Of a stretch of DNA of 64,000 bases, positions 32,260-41,506 are shown in pieces. The stretch is taken from the NCBI GenBank assembly GCA_036496805.1, contig DASXKN010000034.1, positions 62,001 through 126,000 of the forward strand. The letters are read 5' to 3'. Within the stretch, counting starts at the first letter, position 1; every line of letters starts with the position of its first letter. The DNA is from SZAS-103 sp036496805. Its GTDB lineage: Bacteria; Pseudomonadota; Gammaproteobacteria; Xanthomonadales; Xanthomonadaceae. A program made the position numbers and the translations under genes. The notes beneath the pieces were generated by a model, which was given only the letters and a program-made list of their open reading frames with translations, made no database searches and had not been told where the DNA came from.

Positions 32260-33603
32260 CTACGGCGGCGGCTCGACCCTCAGGGCGATGCTTCCATCGG
32301 CCAGCCTCGCGTCGAGCCGCTGGTCGGGGTGGGTCTGCGCGACGCTGCGGACGATCCTGCCATCGGCGTCGTGAAGGATCGCGAAACCGCGGCGCAGCGT
32401 CGCCAGCGGGCTGACGGCATCGAGCGCGCGCGCAAGGCCGAGCAGGTGCAGGCGGCACTGCTCCACGTGCTCGGCATGCGCGCGCAGCAAGGCCGTCGCA
32501 TCGCGGTCGAGGCGTTCGCTATGCAATGGCAGTGCCGCGCGCGGATGCAGCAGGCGCAGGCGCGCGGCGAGGGTCGCGATGCGCTCCTGTCGCTGGATCA
32601 AGGGGCGCGTCGACAGATCCCCCAGCCTGCGTCGCAGGTCCTGCAACCGCGCGGCGCCGCGCTCGAGGCGCGCGTGCGGGCGCAGCGCCTGCAAACGCAG
32701 CCAGGCGCGGTCGGCGCGCTGCGCCGGCGCATCGGTGCGCCGCCGCATCGCCTCGTCGATCCGCGCGCGCTGGCGTCGCAATGCCGCCAGCAATTCGGCG
32801 CGATCCGGCACCAGCAGCTCGGCGGCCGCCGAGGGCGTGGGCGCGCGCACGTCGGCGGCGAAGTCGGCCAGCGTGGTGTCGATCTCGTGGCCGATCGCCG
32901 ACATCACCGGCACCTGCGAGGCGACGATGGCGCGCACCAGCGATTCGTCGTTGAAACACCACAGGTCCTCGAGCGAACCGCCCCCGCGGGTGAGCAGGAC
33001 CGCGTCGTAGCGCCCGCTCGATGCCGCCCAGCGCAGCGCCTGGACCAGCGTCGCCACCGCCGCCGCGCCCTGCACGGGCGATGGCACGATCTCGACGTCC
33101 AGCAGCGGGAAACGCCGCCGTAGCACGTGCAGCACGTCGCGGATCGCCGCGCCCGACGGCGAGGTGACCACGCCGAGGCGGCGCACGAACCGCGGCAACG
33201 GCCGCTTGCGCGTCGCATCGAACAGGCCTTCCGCCGCGAGCTTCGCCTTGAGTTCCTCGTAGGCCCTTCGCAGCGCGCCTTCGCCGGCTTCCTCCATGTG
33301 CTCGACGATCAACTGCAGGTCGCCGCGCGCCTCGTACACCGTCAGGCGGCCGCGCACCAGCACCTGCACGCCGTCGCGCGGCGCGAAGCGCAGGTACTGG
33401 CTCTTCGTCCGGAACATCGCGCAACGCAACTGCGCGCGCGCGTCCTTGAGGTTGAAGTAGAGGTGGCCCGACCCGGGTCTGGACACGCCGCCCAGCTCGC
33501 CCTCCACCCACACCATCGGGAAACTGCCTTCCAGCAGGTCGCGCGCCATCGCGCCGAGCTGGCTGGGGGTGAGGATGTTGCGGGCGACCGGCGCGATATC
33601 CAT
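32260..33603 (-). CDS. xseA: Exodeoxyribonuclease VII large subunit
   Basis: The 447-residue nuclease subunit starts with an OB-fold domain (ILTPSQLGAMARDLLEGSFPMVWVEGELG, VQVLVRGRLTVYEARGDLQLIVEHM). The catalytic XseA region follows (GVVTSPSGAAIRDVLHVLRRRFP, VLLTRGGGSLEDLWCFNDE, SAIGHEIDTTLADFAADVRAPTPSAAAELL). The C-terminus is a long coiled coil rich in Arg/Leu. With XseB it degrades single-stranded DNA; xseB is not nearby. Length matches the usual 440-460. Confidence 0.96.
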   Translation of the reverse strand: MDIAPVARNILTPSQLGAMARDLLEGSFPMVWVEGELGGVSRPGSGHLYFNLKDARAQLRCAMFRTKSQYLRFAPRDGVQVLVRGRLTVYEARGDLQLIVEHMEEAGEGALRRAYEELKAKLAAEGLFDATRKRPLPRFVRRLGVVTSPSGAAIRDVLHVLRRRFPLLDVEIVPSPVQGAAAVATLVQALRWAASSGRYDAVLLTRGGGSLEDLWCFNDESLVRAIVASQVPVMSAIGHEIDTTLADFAADVRAPTPSAAAELLVPDRAELLAALRRQRARIDEAMRRRTDAPAQRADRAWLRLQALRPHARLERGAARLQDLRRRLGDLSTRPLIQRQERIATLAARLRLLHPRAALPLHSERLDRDATALLRAHAEHVEQCRLHLLGLARALDAVSPLATLRRGFAILHDADGRIVRSVAQTHPDQRLDARLADGSIALRVEPPP

Positions 33604-33653
33604 GGGGTCATTGTGGAACGGGAATCGGGAATGGGATTCGGACTGTCCAGGCT

Positions 33654-33793
33654 CCGTTCGTGGTGAGCCTGTCGAACCATGAGTGGATCGGCTGGAAGCC
33701 CATCTTCAGACCAAGTCCGTCGCAGACTGCGGGTTCGTCGAAAAGCCCATTCGGAACGGTGAGAGTGTGGTTCGACCGGCTCACCACGAACGG
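33654..33793. repeat. Inverted pair of a 26-bp dispersed repeat
   Basis: CCGTTCGTGGTGAGCC...CGAACCA (33654-33679) and its reverse complement (33768-33793) differ at one position and flank 88 bases. The same repeat recurs at 61214-61349. The stretch 33604-33848 holds no gene I can support. The pair could form a cruciform or end the transcripts of the two minus-strand genes around it. Confidence 0.85.
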
Positions 33794-33848
33794 GTACATG
33801 GCGCACGGACAACCAGACCGAAGACAAAACTATCTGTGGGACGCAACC

Positions 33849-34256
33849 CTAGTTCCCCACAAGGCTGCCGCGCAGGCCCTGATTGATGGCTTCGACCAGC
33901 TCGGCGGCGTTCCACGGCTTGGACAGGAACTCGTGCAGGCCGGCATCGCGGCGCGCGCGATCCACCGCCGATTGTTCGGCCTGCCCCGAGAGCATGATCT
34001 TGACGACGGTCGGGAAGCGGTGGTGCGCCTGGACCAGGAACTCGTCGCCCTTCATGCCGGGCATCAACCAGTCCGAAACGATGACCAGGATGGTGTGTCC
34101 CTGCTCGGACAACTCGTCGAGCAGTTCCAGCGCTTCCTCGGCGCTCTCGGCCACCTCGACCACGAAATCGCTGCCGTAGGCGCGACGCAGCTGGTCCTTG
34201 AGGGCGGTCAGGACGATGACCTCGTCGTCGACGCAGAGCAACACTCCCTTTTCCAT
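33849..34256 (-). CDS. Single-domain response regulator
   Basis: The 135-residue protein is a receiver domain only: LLCVDDEVIVLTAL with the acidic pair, phospho-acceptor Asp 62 in VIVSDWLMPGMKGDE, and the conserved Lys in LSKPWNAAELVEAI. It has no output domain, so it probably acts as a phospho-relay partner or binds a target protein. Its ATG overlaps the stop of the upstream histidine kinase gene (ATGA), and it is the last gene of a three-gene signalling operon. Confidence 0.93.
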   Translation of the reverse strand: MEKGVLLCVDDEVIVLTALKDQLRRAYGSDFVVEVAESAEEALELLDELSEQGHTILVIVSDWLMPGMKGDEFLVQAHHRFPTVVKIMLSGQAEQSAVDRARRDAGLHEFLSKPWNAAELVEAINQGLRGSLVGN

Positions 34257-36406
34257 CACGCGACTCCTGCGTTGGTGGCGCCGGCAATGGGCAGACTGAC
34301 GGTGAACGTGCTGCCACGGCCGACTTCGCTTTCGACGGTGATGTGGCCGCCGTGTTTCTCGACGATCTTGCGCACGATCTCCAGGCCAAGGCCAGTGCCT
34401 TCGCCCGCCGGCTTGGTCGTGAAGAACGCATCGAAGATCCGCCCGCGCAGTTCCGGTGGAATGCCGCAGCCGGTATCGCCGATCGACACCAGGGCGTTGC
34501 CAGCCTCCTGGCGCAGCCCGATGGTCAGGGTACCGGTGCGGCCCATCGCCTGCAGCGCGTTGTGGATGAGGTTGGTCCACACCTGGTTGATCTCGTCGGG
34601 CAGGCAGTGCACGTGCGGCACTTCCTCGAAGTGCCTGACCAGCTCGATGCCCTGCTTGATCTGGTTGTGGTAGATCGTCAGGACCGTCTCGATGCCTTCG
34701 CGCAGGTCGGCCTTGACCCAGACCTGCGCACCGCCGAAGCGCGAGAACGACTTGAGCGCGAAGATGATCTTCGCCACGCGATCGACCGCGGTGTTGATGT
34801 TGTCGGCGTTGGTGGTGATGGTGGCGATGCCGTAGGCGGTCTCGAGGATCAGCTGGTTCGACGGATGCCGGAGCAGGGGCAGCACCTCGTCGAGGACCTC
34901 GTGCGATTGCAGTTGCGACAGCAGGCCGGCGCGATGCCTGGCCTGGTCGATGCCCAGCGCCTCCAGCCGCTCGGTGACCTGGCGCACGATCGCCCGTTCC
35001 TCGCGCGTGCTGAGCACCGCCCTGGGTGCGCTGGCGCGCGCGATCAGGTCGCTGAAAAGCCGGCGGTGCTCGTCGTCGAGTTCCGCCAGCAGCTTCGGCA
35101 GGCCGACAAGGGAACTGCCGATCGATTCGGAGATGTTGCGGCCGCTGGACTTGATCGCGCCGATCGGCGTGTTGATCTCGTGCGCGACGCCGGCGATCAA
35201 CTGGCCCAGCGAAGCCATCTTTTCCGAATGCACCAGGTGCGCTTCGGCCTGGTGCAGGTCGACCAGCGCCTGCGCGGCTTCGCGGCGCGCTTTCTCCGCG
35301 GCCGCGAACGCATCGGCATTGGCGAGCGCGATCGCGGCGTAGGCCGCGGCCGAACGGAACACCTCGAGGTCACGCTCGTGATAGGCGTCGGTGGCATGGC
35401 TTTGCACCGTCACCACGCCGATGCGCCGGCCATTGGCGATCAGGGGCCTGAAAACGGCGGACAGGATCGGCGCACTCTCGGCGACGTTCGTGCCGGACGG
35501 CGCGTCGAGCAACTGGGCCTCGTTGAACAGCGTCAACTCGCGGTCCTCGCGCAAGGTGAGCACGGCCAGCGAGGTCGGGTGATCGAGCGGGTAGGACGTG
35601 GCGACATCGACGACGCCGTCCTCGACGTAATGGACATAGTCGAGCGAATCGCCGGTGGGCGAAAGCAGGGCCACGCCGAACGCGTCCATCGGCAGCAGCG
35701 CGGCGCAGTGTTTTTCCATCGTGCGACAGATCGCCAGCACGTCCAGGCTGCCGGTCAGGTCCTTGCCGATGTCGCCGACCAGGCGCAGGGTCTCGGCCGA
35801 CCGCGCCAGTTCCGCGTTCGCCTCCTTCAGCGCCTTGTTCGATTGCCAGCGCGCCACCAGCGCGGCGACGTGGCTGGCGACGTAGCTGAGCAGGTCGAGG
35901 TCGGCCTGGGTATAGCTGACGTCCGCGCGGTAACTCTGCACGATGATCAGCCCGTACACCGTGTCCTGGGCGATCAGGGGCGTGCCCATCCAGCTATTGA
36001 AATCGACCGTGCCGCGCGGCGCGCGGATCTCGCCGCAGTCGACCAGCTCGCGGAATTGGGCATCGTCGAGCAGCCAGGGCTTGCGGCTGCGGATCACCAG
36101 CGAAGAGATGCCTTCGCCGTAGGGGATGTTCTCCTTCACTTCGTTCGGGTCTTCGTCGACCAGGTATTCCTGGCGGATCATCTGCTGCCCGGCGTCGTAG
36201 GTGGCGATGATGAAGTTGCGCGCGTCCATCAACCGACTGACGATCTCGTGCAGGCGCGCGTAGTGCTCGTGCTCCGGGCTGTCGGCTGCCGACAGCGCGG
36301 CGATTTCGTACAGGGCGCGCTGGAGGTCGTCGCCGCTCTTGCGGTCGGCCAGTTCGGCTTCCACCACGGCCAGGCGCCTGGCGAGCTGGACGGACGAATC
36401 GTTCAT
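34256..36406 (-). CDS. GAF-GAF sensor histidine kinase
   Basis: The 716-residue soluble kinase has two GAF domains (about 30-190 and 205-365). The first shares the MDARNFIIATYD and WMGTPLIAQD...GLIIVQSY pattern seen in the two c-di-GMP proteins of this window. A coiled region leads to MASLGQLIAGVAHEINTPIG with phospho-His 409. The ATPase domain has an N-box QVWTNLIHNALQAM, G1 DTGCGIP and GEGTGLGLEIV. It is the only kinase in this operon and would pass phosphate to either neighbour: the receiver-GGDEF upstream or the single receiver downstream. It overlaps both genes by one start/stop codon. Confidence 0.93.
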   Translation of the reverse strand: MNDSSVQLARRLAVVEAELADRKSGDDLQRALYEIAALSAADSPEHEHYARLHEIVSRLMDARNFIIATYDAGQQMIRQEYLVDEDPNEVKENIPYGEGISSLVIRSRKPWLLDDAQFRELVDCGEIRAPRGTVDFNSWMGTPLIAQDTVYGLIIVQSYRADVSYTQADLDLLSYVASHVAALVARWQSNKALKEANAELARSAETLRLVGDIGKDLTGSLDVLAICRTMEKHCAALLPMDAFGVALLSPTGDSLDYVHYVEDGVVDVATSYPLDHPTSLAVLTLREDRELTLFNEAQLLDAPSGTNVAESAPILSAVFRPLIANGRRIGVVTVQSHATDAYHERDLEVFRSAAAYAAIALANADAFAAAEKARREAAQALVDLHQAEAHLVHSEKMASLGQLIAGVAHEINTPIGAIKSSGRNISESIGSSLVGLPKLLAELDDEHRRLFSDLIARASAPRAVLSTREERAIVRQVTERLEALGIDQARHRAGLLSQLQSHEVLDEVLPLLRHPSNQLILETAYGIATITTNADNINTAVDRVAKIIFALKSFSRFGGAQVWVKADLREGIETVLTIYHNQIKQGIELVRHFEEVPHVHCLPDEINQVWTNLIHNALQAMGRTGTLTIGLRQEAGNALVSIGDTGCGIPPELRGRIFDAFFTTKPAGEGTGLGLEIVRKIVEKHGGHITVESEVGRGSTFTVSLPIAGATNAGVA

Positions 36407-37401
36407 CACGCCGACTCCACCCGGTTGCGGCCGGCGGCTTTCGCCTGGTACAGCGCGGTGTCGGCCCGCGCCAGCAGCCTGGCGGCGTCGTCGTTCTCGT
36501 GGCAGGTCGCCGCACCGAAGCTCGCGGTGACCGAGCCGACCCCGGCGAATGAATGGCCCGCGATCGCTTCGCGGAGCTTTTCCGCGGTGGACAAGGTTCC
36601 CGCCAGCCCCTGGTGACGGCACACCATCACGAATTCCTCGCCGCCGAAGCGGGCCAGCGAGTCCGCCTCGCGCGTGCATTCGCGCATGATGTGCGCCATG
36701 TCCGACAGCACGGTATCCCCCACGCCGTGTCCGTGGGTGTCGTTGACGCGCTTGAAATGGTCGATGTCGATGAGGATGACCGAGAAGTTGATCGCGTAGC
36801 GCCGGCTGCGGATCAGTTCCTCGTCGAGGATCTGGTCGAGCTTGCGGCGGTTGAACAGGCCGGTCAGCCGGTCTGTGACCGACAACACCTCGAGCTCGCG
36901 GTTCTTCTCCTGCAGCTCCTGCGTGCGCGCCTGGACGATGCTCTCGAGCTCGGCGTTCATCCGCTTGAGTTCCTCGTTCTGGCGGATCAGGTCGCGCTCC
37001 TGGAAATAGGAACGGATCGCGCCGCGGATGGTCAGGACGATGTCGTCGTTGATGAAGGGCTTTTCGAGGAACCGGTACAGGTTGGCGTCGTTGATCGCGC
37101 GCTTGACGCCGCTCAGGTCGCTCTGGCCGGTGAGCAGGATCTTGACCGTGTTCGGGCTTTCCTCGTGCATCCGCACCAGCAGCTCGTCGCCGCGCAGCCC
37201 GGGCATCATGAAATCGGAGATGATCAGGCCCAGTTCCTTCCCCTGCGCGCGCAGGTCGGCGACGATCTCCAGCGCCTCGTCGCCGCTTTCGGCGAACTCC
37301 ACTTGCACTTCCGAGCCGAAATGGTGCGACAACACGCTGCGCAGCGCGTTCAGGACCGTGGAGTCGTCGTCCACGCACAGGATGATGCCGCCTTGATCCA
37401 T
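36406..37401 (-). CDS. Receiver-GGDEF diguanylate cyclase response regulator
   Basis: The 331-residue protein has a receiver domain (LCVDDDSTVLNALR, phospho-Asp 63 in IISDFMMPG, Lys in LEKPF), a coiled linker (about 130-172) and a GGDEF domain with IDIDHFKRVNDTHGH and GGEEF at 253-257. An RxxD product-inhibition site (R244 to D247) is present, so c-di-GMP output should be feedback-limited. It resembles PleD/WspR-type regulators with one receiver. First gene of the operon; its stop overlaps the histidine kinase start. Confidence 0.94.
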   Translation of the reverse strand: MDQGGIILCVDDDSTVLNALRSVLSHHFGSEVQVEFAESGDEALEIVADLRAQGKELGLIISDFMMPGLRGDELLVRMHEESPNTVKILLTGQSDLSGVKRAINDANLYRFLEKPFINDDIVLTIRGAIRSYFQERDLIRQNEELKRMNAELESIVQARTQELQEKNRELEVLSVTDRLTGLFNRRKLDQILDEELIRSRRYAINFSVILIDIDHFKRVNDTHGHGVGDTVLSDMAHIMRECTREADSLARFGGEEFVMVCRHQGLAGTLSTAEKLREAIAGHSFAGVGSVTASFGAATCHENDDAARLLARADTALYQAKAAGRNRVESA

Positions 37402-37662
37402 GTGACCTCGCCTCGACGGGTGTCCTGCGGATACTAGAGCAGGATGACGTACCGGTAGAACAGGAGTTGGCCTTCATTCTGGCCAACCGCGCAGGACGGA
37501 ACCTTGACGTGAAGCGCATTGTGGGCGGCTGGTGCCCTGACATCCACACGATCAACAGCGAGTCATCGCCGGATGTCCGTTCCTGAACATTCGGGTCATG
37601 GAATACCTCAAGGCGACGAAGAAGCGTTCCCGACCCGAGGCGGCAGGGACGGAATCCTTGCG

Positions 37663-38928
37663 TCAGTTTTTTTCGATCTGCAAGACCAGCGATTCGCTCT
37701 CCGCCGAGCCCTGGTGGCTCAATGTTGCCACGAATGCCTTGCGCTTCCAGACCATCGGCAATCCATTCGAACTCTTCGACGCCCCCCAGGACTTGTTCAA
37801 GGTATCCAGCAGCTGGTGTTCGTACAGCGCGGAAGGATCCGGGGGGCTGAAAACGGATATTTTCGAAACCACGCCAACCGCCTGGGGCATATCGAATTCC
37901 ATGACCATCGGCGAGTGCGCGGTGGCGGCCCGTTCGAGGTGGCTTGCATCGGGAAAAAGCTGCTCGACGAACCCGTTCTTCTCGACGGCGTCGGAAAACC
38001 CGAGGCCCAGGTCGTTCGCCGCACTGACCCAGGCGCCGAACGGCTGTTCCGCATGCGCACTGGCCTTGGCGTGGAAGTAATTCTCGAAAGCGGCCATCCT
38101 GCCCGATTCCGCCAGCGGAATCCTGCAGCTTTCTTCCTCCAGGTCGACTTGATCCAGCAATTTCAACTCCGCCTCTTCCTGCGACGTGAAGTCCCTGCCG
38201 GACTTGCGCGAAAGGCGGTTGCGAAGCAGGTCGAGTCTCGTCCTGTCGCCCTGGGACATGCGCGAGCACCTGGCGACCAGCCACTCGTGCCGGGCCGGCA
38301 GGTCGCCCGAGAAATACGTCTTCACCGTTGCCTCGTCCAGCACGAACCGGTCGTCCGAAGGCGTCGCGAGAACCCGCTCCTGGATCTGCGCGGGAACCCC
38401 CATCTCCGACATGTAGGACCTGGCGTTGGCCTGGAGCGCGGCGAACCTGACCTGCGCCTGCGCTTCGGAAAGCTCGCTGAAGCTCTTTCGATCGACATAG
38501 GGCCGGTGGACGATGAGGTACGAACCGCCGCGCCACACGCCGCCGATGTGCATCATGAAACCGGCGCTCGCGGCAATGCAGTGGGCAGGGTCCAGCGGAC
38601 GGGCGACTTTCGAGTCGCACTGGGGCTTTCCGAACCTGTTCTGCGTCGGCACCATCGAGGCCAGTTCCAATGCCCGCATCGCACGGCCGATGTTCATTGC
38701 CTCGTCGAAATCGCCGCCTGGCGAGAAGATCCAGACCGTGCTGATTTGCCCCTGGTTCGCCTTGATGGCATCGAGGAACTTCTGGAAGTCGCCCGATTCG
38801 ATTTCCCCCTCGATCACGAGTTGCCGATCGGTTCCGGAAGTCACCTCGCGGAAATCGGCCGATGACGCCATCCCGGGAAGGGTCGCCAGGGCTGCAACTG
38901 CGACGAAGCTTGCAATCTTCGCTTTCAT
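37663..38928 (-). CDS. Exported ClpP/crotonase-fold protein (COG3904-like)
   Basis: The 421-residue protein has a signal peptide (residues 1-23, cleavage after SSA). Residues about 35-175 look like the ClpP fold: RQLVIEGEIESGDFQKFLDAI, STVWIFSPGGDFDEAMNIGRAMR, HCIAASAGFMMHIGG with candidate nucleophile Ser 121, and YLIVHRPY with candidate His 141. This matches a group of predicted periplasmic ClpP-like proteins. The remaining 240 residues (helical, then a beta-rich end with VSKISVFSPPD) are unknown to me. A protease role is inference; the third catalytic residue is not certain. The 260 bases upstream of the signalling operon (37402-37662) hold nothing I can support. Confidence 0.72.
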   Translation of the reverse strand: MKAKIASFVAVAALATLPGMASSADFREVTSGTDRQLVIEGEIESGDFQKFLDAIKANQGQISTVWIFSPGGDFDEAMNIGRAMRALELASMVPTQNRFGKPQCDSKVARPLDPAHCIAASAGFMMHIGGVWRGGSYLIVHRPYVDRKSFSELSEAQAQVRFAALQANARSYMSEMGVPAQIQERVLATPSDDRFVLDEATVKTYFSGDLPARHEWLVARCSRMSQGDRTRLDLLRNRLSRKSGRDFTSQEEAELKLLDQVDLEEESCRIPLAESGRMAAFENYFHAKASAHAEQPFGAWVSAANDLGLGFSDAVEKNGFVEQLFPDASHLERAATAHSPMVMEFDMPQAVGVVSKISVFSPPDPSALYEHQLLDTLNKSWGASKSSNGLPMVWKRKAFVATLSHQGSAESESLVLQIEKN

Positions 38929-39158
38929 TTCGGCATCCGGCAGGACAGGTGAAGCCTTGCATTCACAGGCGAAAGCCTGTCAGGTCCTGCAATCGCAGAC
39001 AAGATGGATCGCGGAGATCGACGAACGAAGGGCGGCACCGAAGTCTCGCCGGCTTGCTGCCGCAAGCTGTTGAAGCGACGTGCAACCCCTTCTTGTGCGT
39101 CGATTCGTTGATGGCATGCACCCGATCCTGGCGTACGCTTGTTCCCATGGAGGCGCTG

Positions 39159-40070
39159 ATGAAGCCTGGTCACCTCGTTGCCGCGCTGGGCATGAGCCTG
39201 CTCCTGTCAGGATTCGCCGATCCGGCTCCGCGCCTGGAGGCGAACGACGGAGCGCCCGATACGGGCCAGCCGGCTTCCGTGCGGCCCGCATCGCCCGCCA
39301 CCTCCAGCGATTCGCCGGACACCGGCCCGATGACGGCGCGGGATGCGGTCCGCGCGGCGTCGGTGGCATCGCCCTACCGGATCTCCGAGCAGGCCGCGAA
39401 GGGGACGATCCGATACCGGATCGAGATGCACGACGGTGTTCCCTGGCCATGGCCGGAGACGGGCGAGCAGCACGTCGAACAGGACGGCAGCGCGGTTGTC
39501 CTGACGGTCTGCACGACCTGCGGCCAGGAGGCGCCGCCGACGGCTTCCGGGTTGCAGCGCGATCTTCAACCCAACCACTGGGCGGACAGCAACGATCGCG
39601 TCATCCGCCAGTTTGCAGGCTACGGCCGCGCCGGCAACGTCGACCGCACCATGCGCCAGCTCGTGGACGAGGTGCAGAAGCGCATCGACGGACCGGTCTA
39701 CTTCGGCCGGTACCGGACGTCGCGTGAGGCCTACGAGGACCGGGAGGGCGATTGCGTGGAGTCGGCGCTGCTGCTCGCGGCGGGCGCGAAGGCCCGCCAC
39801 ATCCCCGTCCGGGTGGCGTTCGGAATGGCATACGCCAGCCGTTTCCTTGGACAGAAGCGGATGTTCGGACCGCACATGTGGGTGCAGGCCTGGGACGGCA
39901 GGCGCTGGACGAGCTACGACGCGGGGCTGGGCGAATTCGATTCCACCCATATCGTGCTGGCGCTGGGCGATGGTCGACCCGATGGGGTGGCGCAGGTATT
40001 CGCCAAGCTGCGTGACGTGCGGATCGTGAGTGCCGAAGGCGTGCTGCCTGCCCTTGCGGCCGGACCTTGA
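39159..40070 (+). CDS. Exported transglutaminase-like cysteine protein
   Basis: The 303-residue protein has a signal-like hydrophobic start (LVAALGMSLLLSGF) and an Ala/Pro/Ser-rich linker to about residue 60. A transglutaminase-like core follows, with the C-H-D set visible: Cys 199 in DREGDCVESALLLAAGAKARHIPVR, His 239 in GPHMWVQAWDG and Asp 254 in SYDAGLGEFDS. Bacterial members are proteases or peptide-crosslinking enzymes of the envelope. The start at 39159 is chosen because GGAGG lies seven bases upstream; that GGAGG overlaps another in-frame ATG at 39147. Confidence 0.86.
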   Translation: MKPGHLVAALGMSLLLSGFADPAPRLEANDGAPDTGQPASVRPASPATSSDSPDTGPMTARDAVRAASVASPYRISEQAAKGTIRYRIEMHDGVPWPWPETGEQHVEQDGSAVVLTVCTTCGQEAPPTASGLQRDLQPNHWADSNDRVIRQFAGYGRAGNVDRTMRQLVDEVQKRIDGPVYFGRYRTSREAYEDREGDCVESALLLAAGAKARHIPVRVAFGMAYASRFLGQKRMFGPHMWVQAWDGRRWTSYDAGLGEFDSTHIVLALGDGRPDGVAQVFAKLRDVRIVSAEGVLPALAAGP

Positions 40071-40207
40071 TCTGCCTGTGGATGCAGGAAGTGCGTGTGC
40101 GAGTCCGATAGTGGAGGCGAGGGCAGAGGGTTCGAGGCGAAAGGTCTCGCTCCTCCATCCTCACAACGAGCGGCGAGATTTGCCGCGCAAATGGAGAAAG
40201 CTTCAGC

Positions 40208-40233
40208 GGCCGGCTGTTTCGCAACAGCCGGCC
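40208..40233. terminator. Strong 11-bp hairpin between convergent genes
   Basis: GGCCGGCTGTT (40208-40218) pairs perfectly with AACAGCCGGCC (40223-40233) across a TCGC tetraloop. It lies between the ends of the transglutaminase-like gene and the small secreted gene, a natural place for a shared terminator. There is no clear T-run on either side. Confidence 0.6.
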
Positions 40234-40253
40234 ATGCAACCTGCAGCCAGGGT

Positions 40254-40586
40254 TCAGCGCTTGGGGGTGCCGGAATCGCGCGTCATCGGAAGCTCGGGAG
40301 CCGACTTGTCGTCGTCGGTCCATTGCGCGTCGCCAGGACCCAGGTGGGCACCGCCGAACACGGTGATCGTGTCGAGGGTCGTTGCGTCGCAGTCCCGGTG
40401 GATATGCGTACCGGTTATCGGGTCTGTCTTGGGTCCGTTGCAGGCCGCATCGTGCTGTGGCGCGGGCGTGGCGGCGGCCGGAGGGTCGGCTGCAAACGCG
40501 GGACTCGACATCGACAACGCCGTCGCGGCAGCAACGACGGCAGAGGCGAGCAGGCGGCGCGAGTCAATCTTCGAATGTTCGTACAT
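40254..40586 (-). CDS. Small exported protein with LDTITV box
   Basis: The 110-residue protein has a signal peptide ending SMSSPAFA (about residue 32), a Pro/Ala stretch, then two cysteines in DAACNGPKTDPITGTHIHRDC. This cysteine/ITGT pattern resembles short periplasmic proteins seen repeatedly in Xanthomonadales. It is followed by TLDTITVFGGAHLGP, which looks like the plug start of TonB-dependent receptors. GGAG six bases before this ATG supports the start; a longer frame to 40661 lacks a signal peptide. Function unknown. Confidence 0.7.
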   Translation of the reverse strand: MYEHSKIDSRRLLASAVVAAATALSMSSPAFAADPPAAATPAPQHDAACNGPKTDPITGTHIHRDCDATTLDTITVFGGAHLGPGDAQWTDDDKSAPELPMTRDSGTPKR

Positions 40587-40810
40587 GGCGATCTCCAAGT
40601 GGGTCGGCTTCGGTGAGCCGGGGTCGGTTGGTTCGCGCTTCATCGCAATCCCCCTGTCCATGCCGCGGGATCACAACCCCATGACGTGCGAACCACGACG
40701 GTGAACGATGGTCCGCGAGGAAAGGGGTTAACGCGGCACGGCCTGTCGGAGAGGCTTGATCTCCATGGTACTCGCATGGCGCGATCAGGCGAACGCGCAT
40801 GCCTTCACGG

Positions 40811-41506
40811 TCAGGGACCTGTTGCCGGCTTCGGGCTGGCGGCATCCGGAAGCTGTGCTTCGGTGGCCAGCAAATGGATGTTGTCGAAACGGTGTGCGTT
40901 CTCAAGCGTCACGCCCTTTTTCCCTCCCAGCCAGGCGTACACGGCGTCGATCTTGTCCGGCGCCGACAGGCTCAATTGTCCATGCGACGAACGCACCACG
41001 AGCTCGTCGATGTGACCGCCGGACACGCTGAACTGGGTGCCGTCGCAACCGCAATCATCGTCGGCGTGCTTCGGGCGATCGGCAGGGTCGCGCAAGTCCA
41101 GCCGGGCTATGTCGCCCTCCCATGTGACGGACCCCGACGAGGTCACCTGCATCGACTGCAGGCGTTCGCTGGTGACGATCCTGGCGTATTGCGCATCGAT
41201 CGCTCGTACGCTCGGGGGAATGCCGAGCTCGACATCGAGATATCTCTCGGAGCTCGTCGTGATCACCATGCGGCTGCCGGTGCGCCGAACATCCAATGGC
41301 CTGTCCAGCTCATCGGTATAGCTGGCATACGGGGGACGATTTGACGAAATCCGGATTTGCGACATGTTCCCTCGGAATTCGAGCGTGTCTATTCCGGCGA
41401 AATCCAGCGGCACGGTTTTCTGGAGGGAATCGAACGGACTGGCGGTAGCGAGCGCCAGAAGCAGCAGACCCAGCGCGGAGCCGGCCACCCAGGGAGCGGA
41501 TTTCAT
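40811..41506 (-). CDS. Exported protein of an ABC transporter operon, unknown function
   Basis: The 231-residue protein has an N-terminal hydrophobic segment (WVAGSALGLLLLALATASPF) and a beta-strand-rich mature part (LDFAGIDTLEFRGNMSQIRISS, SERYLDVELGIPPSVRAID, MQVTSSGSVTWEGDIARLDLRD). That pattern is typical of right-handed beta-solenoid adhesin-like domains (DUF2807/DUF4097 style). A CGC pair (DDDCGCDG) lies in a loop. The start overlaps the stop of the permease gene by four bases, so it belongs to the ABC operon and may act as its periplasmic partner. Confidence 0.72.
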   Translation of the reverse strand: MKSAPWVAGSALGLLLLALATASPFDSLQKTVPLDFAGIDTLEFRGNMSQIRISSNRPPYASYTDELDRPLDVRRTGSRMVITTSSERYLDVELGIPPSVRAIDAQYARIVTSERLQSMQVTSSGSVTWEGDIARLDLRDPADRPKHADDDCGCDGTQFSVSGGHIDELVVRSSHGQLSLSAPDKIDAVYAWLGGKKGVTLENAHRFDNIHLLATEAQLPDAASPKPATGP

